Of a stretch of DNA of 64,000 nt, positions 14,484-22,313 are shown piece after piece. The notes under the pieces are model-generated. The model was not told where the DNA came from and made no database searches. It saw nothing but the letters and a program-made list of their open reading frames with translations. How positions within the stretch are numbered: the first letter of the stretch is position 1; every line of letters starts with the position of its first letter. The position numbers and the translations under genes were made by a program. Origin of the DNA: Thermoplasmata archaeon (lineage in GTDB: Archaea; Thermoplasmatota; Thermoplasmata; Lutacidiplasmatales; UBA184); NCBI GenBank assembly GCA_021816865.1, contig JAKAWX010000002.1, positions 228,039 through 292,038 on the forward strand, given 5' to 3'.

Positions 14484-16421
14484 TCAACCGTCGTAGTCGT
14501 CCGGACCGTCCGGGTCGTCCGGCCCGTCCGGCCGGCGGGGCCCCGGCGTGTCGGTCCGAGCGCGAGCCGTAGCGGTCGGTCGGGCGGGCGGCGGCGGAAC
14601 GACCCGCCGGTTCCAGAGCATCACGGGAAGGACCCCGGCGAGGATGACGGCGCCCGCGACGGCCCCGGCGATCACGTACCCTTCGACCGGCGAGAACGAG
14701 GACGCGTTCGCCGGGGGGGTCGGGGCGGTGACCGTGATCGTGATCCAGGCCGCGGTCGACTCGTGCGTGACGTCCTCCACGATCACCTCGATCGCGAACG
14801 TTCCCGTGACGCCGGGCAGGCAGCTGAAGGTCGAGGTGTTCCGTTCCGGGCATCCCGGCGGGAGGCCGACGTAGGCGTACGTGTACGGTCCCGTGCCGCC
14901 CGAGATGTTCGTGACCAGGTTCAGGGTCTCGCCGAGCGTGAACGCGGACGGAAGCGCCTGGAAAAGCAGGATCGCGGGGGTCGGATGGATGACGACCGTC
15001 GCCGTCGAGTCGCCCGAGACCCCGGAGCTTCCCACCGCCGAACAGGTCGCAGTGTACGTCCCCGGCATGGCGTAGGAGTGAGGGGCGAGCGCCCCTCCGC
15101 CGAAGGCGCCGTCCCCGAACGACCAGGTGTAGTTGAACGGCGCGCCGGCGCCGGCGGCGCGGCATGAGAACGTCACGGGATGCCCCACATCGGTCCCGAG
15201 GGGGGAGGTGGCGACGGCGACGCCGATCGGCGAAGACCCCTCGTTCGAGACGAGCGGCATCGGGTCGGGGACGCTGCGCGCGCGCACCCACGAGACGTTC
15301 CATGTCGAGCAGTTCTGACCGCAATACTCGCCGACCCCGACCTCGGCCATGGACGCGCCCGTCGCGTTCGTCTGGACAACGAACGGAATCCCGTTCACGC
15401 TCCCGGTCTCGGTCGCGTTCGTCCCGTTCCAGCTTAGGCCGATGACGTGCAGGGCCTGGGCGAAGTCGGCCGGCGCGGGGGTAGGCCCGGTCGTCGAGCG
15501 GGGCGCCGCCGTCGAGTTGCTCGAACGGAGGACGGCGTTCGACGTCCCGTTCGCGCCGACGTCCAGGGCGTAGGCCGAGGGGAAGAACTGGTATTGGCCG
15601 CTGAACCCGGGCGCCCCCGCGACGAAGAGGCAGAGGGGGCTCGTGGTGCCGTTCATCCGCGCGTACGTTTCGACCGTCACCGCCCGCGACGCGAAGGCAC
15701 CGAGCGGCGCTTCGATCGCGCCCATGCTGTAGACGGCCGACACGGTGAGCCCGTTGCGGACAGTTCCCGCCCAGCTACCGAGGGCGGTCCAGCGGGCGGG
15801 GAGGATCGTGCCCGAGAAGTTCTCGTAGGCGTCGAACACGCGCCAGCCGTTGTCCCACTCGGCGTACTGGGGGCTGAGGCCGGGACTCTCCCCGAGGTAG
15901 CCGTCCTCCGAGAGGTTGAACGCGGTCTTCGGCCAGAAATAGAAGGAGACGTTCGTCCTCGCCCGCGGGCCGATCGAGTCGAGTCGGAGCCACACGAGCG
16001 AGCCGGTCGAGGCGTTCGATGCCCCCGACTGGATCCACGCGTAGATGGGTGTTCCGTTCGACGTGTATACCGCGAGACCGTTGCTCCAGTTCGAGTTGAT
16101 CAGCGAGGCGTACCGAGAGCTGTTGATCGCGACCGGCTGGGCGTACGTCCCCGTTGCGTTCGATCCGGGGTTGTACACGGTGAGGTTGAGGCTTCCGACC
16201 GCGCCCGGCGGGATCGACGGCAGGCCCGCGGTCGGGGCACGAGGGGACGGCGGGGCGGTGGGGCCCGTTCCTCCGAGCGCCGCGGCGCCGGGGTCGACGG
16301 GGCTCACACCGCGCGAGCCCGACGGAACCGCCCACAGTGAGGCGAGCACGAGGACGCCGACGGTCGCCGCGAGGACCCACGGGGCCGCCCGGACCGGGCC
16401 CGGTCCCCTCCCTCCGACCAT
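14484..16421 (-). CDS. Secreted PKD-domain surface protein with DUF2341-like region
   Basis: 645 residues. A signal helix (about 13-33) is followed by a DUF2341/concanavalin-like region at about 75-400, with the pattern of paired strands around YAQPVAINSSRYASL and SFYFWPKTAFN. Then come a PKD domain at about 405-490 (YTWSFGDGAFGGG ... YAMPGTYTATC) and a second Ig-like domain with Cys pairs. A membrane helix near 590-612 and a Pro/Arg/Asp tail end the protein. DUF2341 and PKD modules are common in archaeal cell-surface adhesion proteins. The start has GGAGGAAGG just upstream, and TATAA lies about 47 bp upstream, so this transcript probably has a short leader. The gene converges on the glycosyltransferase. 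Confidence 0.82.
   Translation of the reverse strand: MVGGRGPGPVRAAPWVLAATVGVLVLASLWAVPSGSRGVSPVDPGAAALGGTGPTAPPSPRAPTAGLPSIPPGAVGSLNLTVYNPGSNATGTYAQPVAINSSRYASLINSNWSNGLAVYTSNGTPIYAWIQSGASNASTGSLVWLRLDSIGPRARTNVSFYFWPKTAFNLSEDGYLGESPGLSPQYAEWDNGWRVFDAYENFSGTILPARWTALGSWAGTVRNGLTVSAVYSMGAIEAPLGAFASRAVTVETYARMNGTTSPLCLFVAGAPGFSGQYQFFPSAYALDVGANGTSNAVLRSSNSTAAPRSTTGPTPAPADFAQALHVIGLSWNGTNATETGSVNGIPFVVQTNATGASMAEVGVGEYCGQNCSTWNVSWVRARSVPDPMPLVSNEGSSPIGVAVATSPLGTDVGHPVTFSCRAAGAGAPFNYTWSFGDGAFGGGALAPHSYAMPGTYTATCSAVGSSGVSGDSTATVVIHPTPAILLFQALPSAFTLGETLNLVTNISGGTGPYTYAYVGLPPGCPERNTSTFSCLPGVTGTFAIEVIVEDVTHESTAAWITITVTAPTPPANASSFSPVEGYVIAGAVAGAVILAGVLPVMLWNRRVVPPPPARPTATARARTDTPGPRRPDGPDDPDGPDDYDG
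14496..14531. repeat. 18-bp tandem repeat, two copies
   Basis: Two adjacent 18-base units (14496-14513 and 14514-14531) differ at one base. They encode the Asp/Pro/Gly-rich tail DDPDGP/DDYDG of the preceding surface protein, so the repeat is in frame and could vary in copy number without disrupting the gene. Confidence 0.85.
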
Positions 16422-16526
16422 CGACCTTCCTCCACGCCCGAGAGAACAACCGGACGGCCGACTTATACTCCACTCCCCCGCCCCGCGACCAAGCCACGTC
16501 GTGCGAGGGAGCGCGTCCTCCCGGGG

Positions 16527-16907
16527 TCAGCGGTCCGGCTCCGGTGGGGAGAAGACCTGCCATTCGGCGATCCGGGCGTCTCGCACGACGACGCGCCAAG
16601 CCGTCGGAACGACCCAGTGCTGTCGTGGGAGGCCGCCACCGCCGAGCCGGGTCCCGCTCGCGGTCCCAAAGAGGGCGATCACGGAGCCCTGGCAGAGGTG
16701 GTCGTGGATCGCGAGGCGCAGGTCGGGGGTCCGGCGGAACTCCTTCGCCCACGCCGCGCATCCCCGGTCCCGGCCGAGGGTCTCCTGGCCGGACGGGTCG
16801 ACCCAACGAAAGTCGGGCGCCATTAGACCTTCGAGCGCCTCGAGGTCGTGCCGATTGATCTCGTTCACGAAGCGTAGCGCGATACGTCCCGGGTCGATCT
16901 CCGCCAT
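16527..16907 (-). CDS. SnoaL/NTF2-like protein
   Basis: 126 residues from the ATG at 16907 (MAEIDPGRIAL). The sequence follows the NTF2-like cone fold: an N-terminal helix with FVNEINRHDLEALEGLMAPDFRWVDPSG, a middle helix around WAKEFRRTPDLRLAIHD, and final strands ending in AEWQVFSPP. SnoaL-like proteins include polyketide cyclases, isomerases and many small-ligand binders, so the reaction cannot be assigned. The neighbours, a GltD-type flavoprotein and a surface protein, give no further clue. Confidence 0.8.
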   Translation of the reverse strand: MAEIDPGRIALRFVNEINRHDLEALEGLMAPDFRWVDPSGQETLGRDRGCAAWAKEFRRTPDLRLAIHDHLCQGSVIALFGTASGTRLGGGGLPRQHWVVPTAWRVVVRDARIAEWQVFSPPEPDR

Positions 16908-17051
16908 CGTGCGGTGTCCCGGTCCCCGACGCCGGAGGCCTCGCACTCCCCGTAGGGGGACCCGGGATAAGGCACTCGCGGCGCCGGCCGGGAGCCGTTC
17001 GCCGCCCCCGGCCCGGTCCCGGACCCTTCCCCGGGCGTTCCGCCCCGTCGC

Positions 17052-18497
17052 TCAGTCGGAGTGCCAGGTCGGGCCACCGTAGCCGTCCGGGAGCGGCGCT
17101 CGGGCTCCCCGTCCGAAAGGGTCCGGCCGGGGGGTCGGAGGCCGTCCGCCCTTCGCGCTGAGGTAGGCGTCGATCGCCTCCGCGACGCGCGAGCCGGCGG
17201 ACATGGCGTAGACCACGGAGACGCCCCCCGTCGCGAAGACCCCGTCGACGTCGGTCCGTCCGTCCGGGCCGCGGCCTTCGGGAAACCCGTGGGGCGAGAC
17301 CTTGAGGTCGAGCTCCCCCGGTAGGCCGGCGAGGTCGCTGGTCTCTCCGACCGCCACGATCACGGTGTCGCAGGCGATCGTCTCGTCCGAACCGGCTACC
17401 AGCTCGAGCGTCGGGCGGCCCGAAGCGTCGGCCGGTCCCGCTCGCGTAGCCCGTACGACGATCCCCGAGACCTGGCCCGAGCCGAGGATGCGCACCGGGG
17501 CGCGCCCGAAGAGAAAGCGAATCCCCTCGGTCTCGGCTCCCGTTACCTCCTCCTCGCCCGCGGGCAGGTCGGCCCTTGCCTTTCGGTAGACCAGCGTCAC
17601 GTCGCCCGGTCCCGAGAGCCGCAGGCTCGAGCGGGCGGCGTCGAACGCCACGTCCCCTCCGCCGATCACCACGACCTTGCGTCCCTTGCGGCCGAACGAG
17701 CCCTCGGGCCCCCGGTTCACCGCGAGCAGGAACGGCAGGGCGGAGAAAACCCCCGGGAGCTCCTCGCCCGGTACCCCGAGCGTCCGGGGACGGGAGGCCC
17801 CGACCGCAAGGAGGACCGCCACATACCCCCGAGCGAGGAGGCTCGCCGGGGTAAAATCGACGCCCGCCTTCTGGTCGACCACGAACCGGACGTCGAGGTC
17901 CCGGAACCGGGCGAGGTCCCGGTCGAGCTCGGTCCCGTCCAGGTGGTACTGGGGGATGGTGTCGACCTGGCCGCCGAGGAACGGCTCCGATTCGAAGACC
18001 GTCACCGAGTAGCCTCGAAGGGCGAGCTCCCACGCGGCCATCAGTCCGGTCGGCCCGCCTCCGACGACCGCGATCGGCTGGTGCTTGGACGGCCCCGGAA
18101 CGTACCGCGCGTCCGAACGACCGAGCTCGAGCGCGGCGCGTTTGAGGTGACGGATGGCGATGGGCACGCCGCGGCCGCCCATCACGCAATCCTCCTCGCA
18201 GTAGTGGTAGCACGTCTTGCACAGCACGGTCGCGAGCGGGTTGTCGATGAGCGTGAGCTCTGCGGCGTCGTCGAATCGCCTCTGGGCGATGAGCGAGATG
18301 TACCCCCGGCAGTCCTGGGTGATCGGGCACGCCTGGACGCAGAACGGCATGGCGCACTGCAGGCACCGCTGCGCCTCGAGCACCGCCTCGTCCGAGGAGT
18401 ACGGCTCGAGGATCTCGCCGAACGTCCGAGTCCTCTGCGGGATCGACTCTTCGGGGATCGGTGTCCGCTCGTAACGCGAGTTCTCGTTGGTTGGCAT
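17052..18497 (-). CDS. GltD-type NAD(P)H-dependent iron-sulfur flavoprotein, copy 1
   Basis: 481 residues from the ATG at 18497 (MPTNENSRYE). The N-terminal Fer4_20 domain carries two Cys clusters, CLQCAMPFCVQACP and CKTCYHYCEEDC, that bind 4Fe-4S centres in glutamate synthase small subunits. A FAD site (AVVGGGPTGLMAAWEL) and an NAD(P) site (VVVIGGGDVAFDAARS) follow. No large glutamate synthase subunit is in the window. Stand-alone members of this family transfer electrons between NAD(P)H and partners such as ferredoxin or dihydropyrimidine/NfnB-type subunits. The paralogue at 23943-25376 has the same length and domain order. The flavodoxin on the opposite strand, 294 bases away, is a plausible electron partner but that is inference. 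Confidence 0.88.
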   Translation of the reverse strand: MPTNENSRYERTPIPEESIPQRTRTFGEILEPYSSDEAVLEAQRCLQCAMPFCVQACPITQDCRGYISLIAQRRFDDAAELTLIDNPLATVLCKTCYHYCEEDCVMGGRGVPIAIRHLKRAALELGRSDARYVPGPSKHQPIAVVGGGPTGLMAAWELALRGYSVTVFESEPFLGGQVDTIPQYHLDGTELDRDLARFRDLDVRFVVDQKAGVDFTPASLLARGYVAVLLAVGASRPRTLGVPGEELPGVFSALPFLLAVNRGPEGSFGRKGRKVVVIGGGDVAFDAARSSLRLSGPGDVTLVYRKARADLPAGEEEVTGAETEGIRFLFGRAPVRILGSGQVSGIVVRATRAGPADASGRPTLELVAGSDETIACDTVIVAVGETSDLAGLPGELDLKVSPHGFPEGRGPDGRTDVDGVFATGGVSVVYAMSAGSRVAEAIDAYLSAKGGRPPTPRPDPFGRGARAPLPDGYGGPTWHSD

Positions 18498-18791
18498 ATC
18501 GTGTCCCGCGGCCGTCGGGCGGCGGCGAGCGATGCGCACCTCGCGTGGAGGGGACGCGGTCGCGCGTCGGTCGGCGCCGCTCGAGCGGTGGACTCCCGGG
18601 CGGGACCCTCAATCCCGCGGGGGATAAAGTGACGCCGAGTGGCGTGCGCCGCCTCTCGGGCGGCGACGTGCGGCGGGCCGACGCCGCGGCCGGCGCGGGA
18701 ACCCTTCCCGGGCGCGTCAATCCCCCCTGACCTACGGCCTATGTACTCTCCGGCGAGACTCTCACCCCGAGGGCCGCCGAGCGAGGACCCC

Positions 18792-19259
18792 ATGGTGAGG
18801 GCGATCGTCATCTACGATTCTTGGTACGGCTGCACGAAGGGGATCGCCGACGAGGTGGCCCGGGGACTCTCCGCCGACGGGCGGGTCCCGACGATCGTGG
18901 CGAAGGTCCGTTCGACGTCGCTCGAGCATATCGTCGACCACGACATCATCGTGGTCGGATCGCCGAACCACTTCGGGGCCCCCACCGCCCACATCAAGCA
19001 GTTGCTCGCGGAGCTGCGGAAGTCCGACCTGAGGGGAAAGCGACTCGCGTTCTTCGATACTTGTTTCGCTCGGGATCGGGGGAAGGCGGTCGGTAAGATG
19101 GAGGCGGCCCTGCGGGAGAAGAACCCGCTCATCTCCCCGCCGTTCCTGGGGCTCTCGGTCGTCGTCGAAGGCGTGCAGGGCCCGGTCGCCCCGGGGGCGC
19201 TCTCGGAGAGCCGGGAGTTCGGCCGGTCGGTGCGAGCGAGCACGGCCCTCCTCGCCTAG
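18792..19259 (+). CDS. Flavodoxin-like protein
   Basis: 155 residues from the ATG at 18792. It opens with the flavodoxin strand and phosphate-binding loop AIVIYDSWYGCTKGIADEV (S/T-x-x-x-x-T type) and has the 50s-loop strand DIIVVGSPNHFGAPTAHIK and RLAFFDTCF. It therefore binds FMN and acts as a cytoplasmic one- or two-electron carrier, or as a flavodoxin-fold NADPH:quinone or protoporphyrinogen-type oxidoreductase. The upstream ATG at 18741 would add 17 residues without homology. The stop overlaps the stop of the convergent DUF1028 gene by four bases. Confidence 0.88.
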   Translation: MVRAIVIYDSWYGCTKGIADEVARGLSADGRVPTIVAKVRSTSLEHIVDHDIIVVGSPNHFGAPTAHIKQLLAELRKSDLRGKRLAFFDTCFARDRGKAVGKMEAALREKNPLISPPFLGLSVVVEGVQGPVAPGALSESREFGRSVRASTALLA

Positions 19260-20038
19260 CCGTCGGAACGGACGGAGCCGAGCCCGTCCTCCCGAGGCGG
19301 ATCGGCGGGCGTCGGCGAGCGACGCCCCAAGGCGCGCGCCCGCCGCGTCGAGCGCGGTGGACGCGCGACGCGCCGGGCGGCAAGGAACCGCCGGGTGGCG
19401 GCCTCGTCCCGCTTGAGTATCCGGCCGATCTCGGCGACCGGTTGCGGGTGCTGGTCGACCCGCAGGTCGACCCAGCGGTCGCTCCAGGCGCGGTCGAACC
19501 ACGGCTCACGGTGGACAACGAGCATCGCCGACGATTCCATCCCCCGACGGTCCCCCCCGGCCTCGGCGCCGGCGACGAGACCCGCGTACAGGCGTCGCGG
19601 GAGGCTCCCCCGCGCGCGCTCGAACGCGGCCGCCATCGCTGGCACGACGGTCTCGTCACGGAGGATATTCCCCTGGCAAGTGTACCCCTCTCCCGTGACG
19701 TGGCCCGCCCAACGGAGACACTTCGACCCCGTCCACGCGGCCGACCTCCCCCGCGCGTCGACCACGCCTAGCTGACGATGTTCGCGTTCGGGGTCGGCCC
19801 TAGTCAGCCGACGTACGACCTCCTCGGCCCCGAATCCCCGGCGCAACAGCTCGAGGCCGCGAGGACCGTACGCGTAGTTCGACTGGGCCTGGGTCGCGAT
19901 CGCGCCCCGCCGCCATTCGGCCCAGGGAACGACCGCACCGACGCTCATCGGTTTCGTCGCCACCACGACTCCCCAGTATCCCCGCTCGCGGTCGCACGCG
20001 ACCAGCGAGAAGGTTCCGTGCTCGTCCCGGCCGTACAT
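19256..20038 (-). CDS. DUF1028 family protein
   Basis: 260 residues. It matches the DUF1028 pattern from start to finish: an N-terminal FSLVACDRERGYWGVVVATK, then VPWAEWRRGAIATQAQSNYAYG, a DxEREHRQLGVVDARGR.AAWTG core, GYTCQGNIL and AGAEAGGDRRGMESSAML. The fold resembles Ntn-type hydrolases and gamma-glutamyltransferase-like proteins, but no activity is established for the family. The last ~40 residues are a basic extension beyond the conserved domain. Confidence 0.88.
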   Translation of the reverse strand: MYGRDEHGTFSLVACDRERGYWGVVVATKPMSVGAVVPWAEWRRGAIATQAQSNYAYGPRGLELLRRGFGAEEVVRRLTRADPEREHRQLGVVDARGRSAAWTGSKCLRWAGHVTGEGYTCQGNILRDETVVPAMAAAFERARGSLPRRLYAGLVAGAEAGGDRRGMESSAMLVVHREPWFDRAWSDRWVDLRVDQHPQPVAEIGRILKRDEAATRRFLAARRVARPPRSTRRARALGRRSPTPADPPREDGLGSVRSDG

Positions 20039-20116
20039 GGCCCGGCGCCCAGCGTCCGGGGCCTTATCACGCCTGAGACAAGAGCGCTCGGTGACGCGCG
20101 AGCGGTCGGTCGAGCG

Positions 20117-20497
20117 TCAGGCTCGGGGCGTAAAGACGAGCGAGATGGAGTTGACGCAGTGCCGGCGGTTCGTCGCCGTGAACCCTTCGCCCTCGAACAC
20201 GTGCCCGAGGTGCGCGCCGCACCGGACGCACTGGATCTCGGTGCGCGAGCCGTCGGGGTCCGGCAGGCGCCGGACGGCGCCCGGAATCTCGCGGTCGAAG
20301 CTCGGCCACCCGCACCGTGCGTCGAACTTGTCGTCCGAGCGGTAGAGGGCGCTCCCGCACCGTTTGCACGAGTAGGTCCCCGGGGCAAACGCGCGCTCGT
20401 ACTCCCCCGAGAACGGGGCTTCCGTTCCCTTGCGGACGATGACCGCTTCCTCGCGGGCGGTGAGCTTGCGCCACGGAGGGGCCGAGGACGAGGCCAT
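20117..20497 (-). CDS. msrB: Peptide-methionine (R)-S-oxide reductase MsrB
   Basis: 126 residues from the ATG at 20497. Zinc is held by two CxxC pairs (CKRCG and CVRCG). The catalytic segment near the C-terminus reads RRHCVNSISLVF, with the reactive Cys in the RxCxN position, and the conserved GWPSF and GHVFEGEG blocks are present. It reduces methionine-R-sulfoxide in proteins using thioredoxin-type reductants. It lies between the DUF1028 gene and the flavin reductase on the same strand, in a region rich in redox genes. Confidence 0.95.
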   Translation of the reverse strand: MASSSAPPWRKLTAREEAVIVRKGTEAPFSGEYERAFAPGTYSCKRCGSALYRSDDKFDARCGWPSFDREIPGAVRRLPDPDGSRTEIQCVRCGAHLGHVFEGEGFTATNRRHCVNSISLVFTPRA

Positions 20498-20585
20498 GGC
20501 GGAGCATCGGCGCGGCCGTACATAAGCACCGGGTCCCCGTCCCGGTGTGACGGGTTCTCCCCGCGGCGCCGTCAACCCGCGGCGG

Positions 20586-22247
20586 TCAGAGGAGCTCGGG
20601 AAGGTGCTCGGAGACGTAGCGGGAGACCTTGCGCCGGCCGGCCACGATCGCCTGGCGCAGGTCGTACTGCCGGGGTTCGTGCAGCACGACGTCGAACGAC
20701 CGCTCGGATTCCGCGACGAACGTGACGCCTTTCGACTCCGCGAGCGCGCGGTAGCCGGCCGCGCGCACTCGATCGAGGCTTTCGAGGCTGCGACGGCTGA
20801 CGACGACCGGGCCGGACGCGGCCAGCGAAAGGATCTGGTCGTGGTGCTGGAAGATGTTCGAGTCGACCGACGTCGGACGCACGTCGAGGAGGTCCGGGTA
20901 CTCGACTTCGGGAGTGCAGACGATCCCCGCGCCGGTATAGCGCGTGCCGGTCACGAGCTCGACCTTCCGACCGACGAGGGCACGCTCGTAGAAGCGGACC
21001 AACGGGAGGAACTCTCGGCGCTTCGCCTCGTCCAGTATTGCGAGCAGTTGACCTCCGACGCTTTCGGCCCGCTCGTACAGCGTGACGCGCAGACCCCGGG
21101 ACGACGCCGCGAGCGCGGCCTCGAGGCCCTGGACGCCTCCCCCGACGACCACGACGTCGCCGCGGAGGGGCCGCGCGGGTCGGGAGAGGCCCTCGTAGCC
21201 GACGTCCGGGTTCACCGTGCACCGCACCTCGCCCCACGCGAGGTCGCGGCACGCCTGGTTGCAGCGGATGCACGGGCGTAGCTCCCGCCGTCTCCCGAGC
21301 ACGGCCGCCGCGAACGAAGGGTCGGCCAGCATGCCGCGCGCGACCGAGACGAAGTCCGCGAGCGCGAGCGCCTCCTCGACGTCCCGGGCGTCGACGACCG
21401 ACCCGACGACCATCGTCGTCAGGGTCAGCCGCCGGGGCAGGCGGTGCGCCACGTGAAGACGCGGCGAATAGAACGCCGCGGAACTTCCCGGGGGCGCGAA
21501 CCGGCCGGCCGAGAAGTGCACGTAGTCGAGGCCCTCGACGGCTTCGGCGACCGAGACGCCGTAGTCGGGCCCGTAGCCGTCGGGCTCGTCCTCGTAGAGG
21601 CTCAGGCGCAGTCCGACCGGGAGCCCGACCTCGCCCCGGACCGCCCGCACGACCTCCCGGACGAAGGCGAGCCGCCCGTCAAACGAGCCGCCGTAGCGGT
21701 CCTGCCGATGGTTTAGCGCCGGAGCGATCGTCTGGTGGATGAGGTAGCCGTGGGCCCCGTGGATCTCGAGGCCGTCGAATCGGGCCCGCTCCCCGAGCCG
21801 GGCCGCGCGAACGAAGTCGTCGACGACGGATTCGAAATCGCCCGGGGTCATTTCGTGGGGCGTGGTTCCGGGGTAGTCGAGGAGCGACGGGGCGATCGGG
21901 CCCTCCGGGTTCGTCTCGAGCCCTGCGCGTCCTCCGCAGTGGACCAGCTGCAGGAAGATCCGGCTCCCCTCGTCGTGGACGCGTTCGGTGAGGCGCCGGA
22001 GCTTCGGGACGAAGTCGGGGTTGTACGCCCCGAGCTCGTTGCGGGAGCCGCGGGCGTTGCGGCCGTTGACGAACGCATACTCCGTGATGAGCAGGCCGGC
22101 TCCCCCTCGCGCGCGCGCCGCGAGGTAGGCGATGTGGGTCTCGTTGGTCGAGCCGTCCGGGTTGGCGAGGTTGGAGATCATCGGCGCCATCACGATGCGG
22201 TTCGGAACGGTGAGGGACCCGATCCGGCCCGTCTGGTCGGCGCGCAT
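20586..22247 (-). CDS. Old Yellow Enzyme-type NADH:flavin oxidoreductase (2,4-dienoyl-CoA reductase family)
   Basis: 553 residues. The first ~350 form the FMN-binding TIM barrel: VPNRIVMAPM, QLVHCGGRAG, the active-site GLEIHGAHGYLIHQ and the RYGGSFDGR segment. A 4Fe-4S cluster site follows (CIRCNQAC then Cys about ten residues on), then a dinucleotide-binding motif VVVVGGGVQGLEAALAAS. Bacterial FadH and related enzymes are about 640-680 residues with a complete FAD/NADPH domain. Here the C-terminal part is shorter and does not show the second Rossmann repeat clearly, so NAD(P)H use may be altered. The substrate is unknown. TTATAA at 22271-22280 is 28 bp upstream of the ATG. Confidence 0.87.
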   Translation of the reverse strand: MRADQTGRIGSLTVPNRIVMAPMISNLANPDGSTNETHIAYLAARARGGAGLLITEYAFVNGRNARGSRNELGAYNPDFVPKLRRLTERVHDEGSRIFLQLVHCGGRAGLETNPEGPIAPSLLDYPGTTPHEMTPGDFESVVDDFVRAARLGERARFDGLEIHGAHGYLIHQTIAPALNHRQDRYGGSFDGRLAFVREVVRAVRGEVGLPVGLRLSLYEDEPDGYGPDYGVSVAEAVEGLDYVHFSAGRFAPPGSSAAFYSPRLHVAHRLPRRLTLTTMVVGSVVDARDVEEALALADFVSVARGMLADPSFAAAVLGRRRELRPCIRCNQACRDLAWGEVRCTVNPDVGYEGLSRPARPLRGDVVVVGGGVQGLEAALAASSRGLRVTLYERAESVGGQLLAILDEAKRREFLPLVRFYERALVGRKVELVTGTRYTGAGIVCTPEVEYPDLLDVRPTSVDSNIFQHHDQILSLAASGPVVVSRRSLESLDRVRAAGYRALAESKGVTFVAESERSFDVVLHEPRQYDLRQAIVAGRRKVSRYVSEHLPELL

Positions 22248-22270
22248 CCGCCGGGTCGCTGGCGCCGGCG

Positions 22271-22280
22271 GTTATAATCT
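22271..22280 (-). promoter_or_regulatory. TATA element of the OYE-family gene
   Basis: AGATTATAAC on the minus strand, centred 28 bp before the ATG at 22247. It is one of the clearest TATA boxes in the window and implies a leaderless transcript. Confidence 0.7.
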
Positions 22281-22313
22281 ATCCTCGCGCGGCGGCCGGG
22301 TCCGACCCACCGG

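Noticed and set aside
15775-18720. 981-codon minus-strand frame across the surface protein and the GltD-type gene
   Set aside because: Runs across several real genes in another frame; Arg/Pro-rich with no domain.
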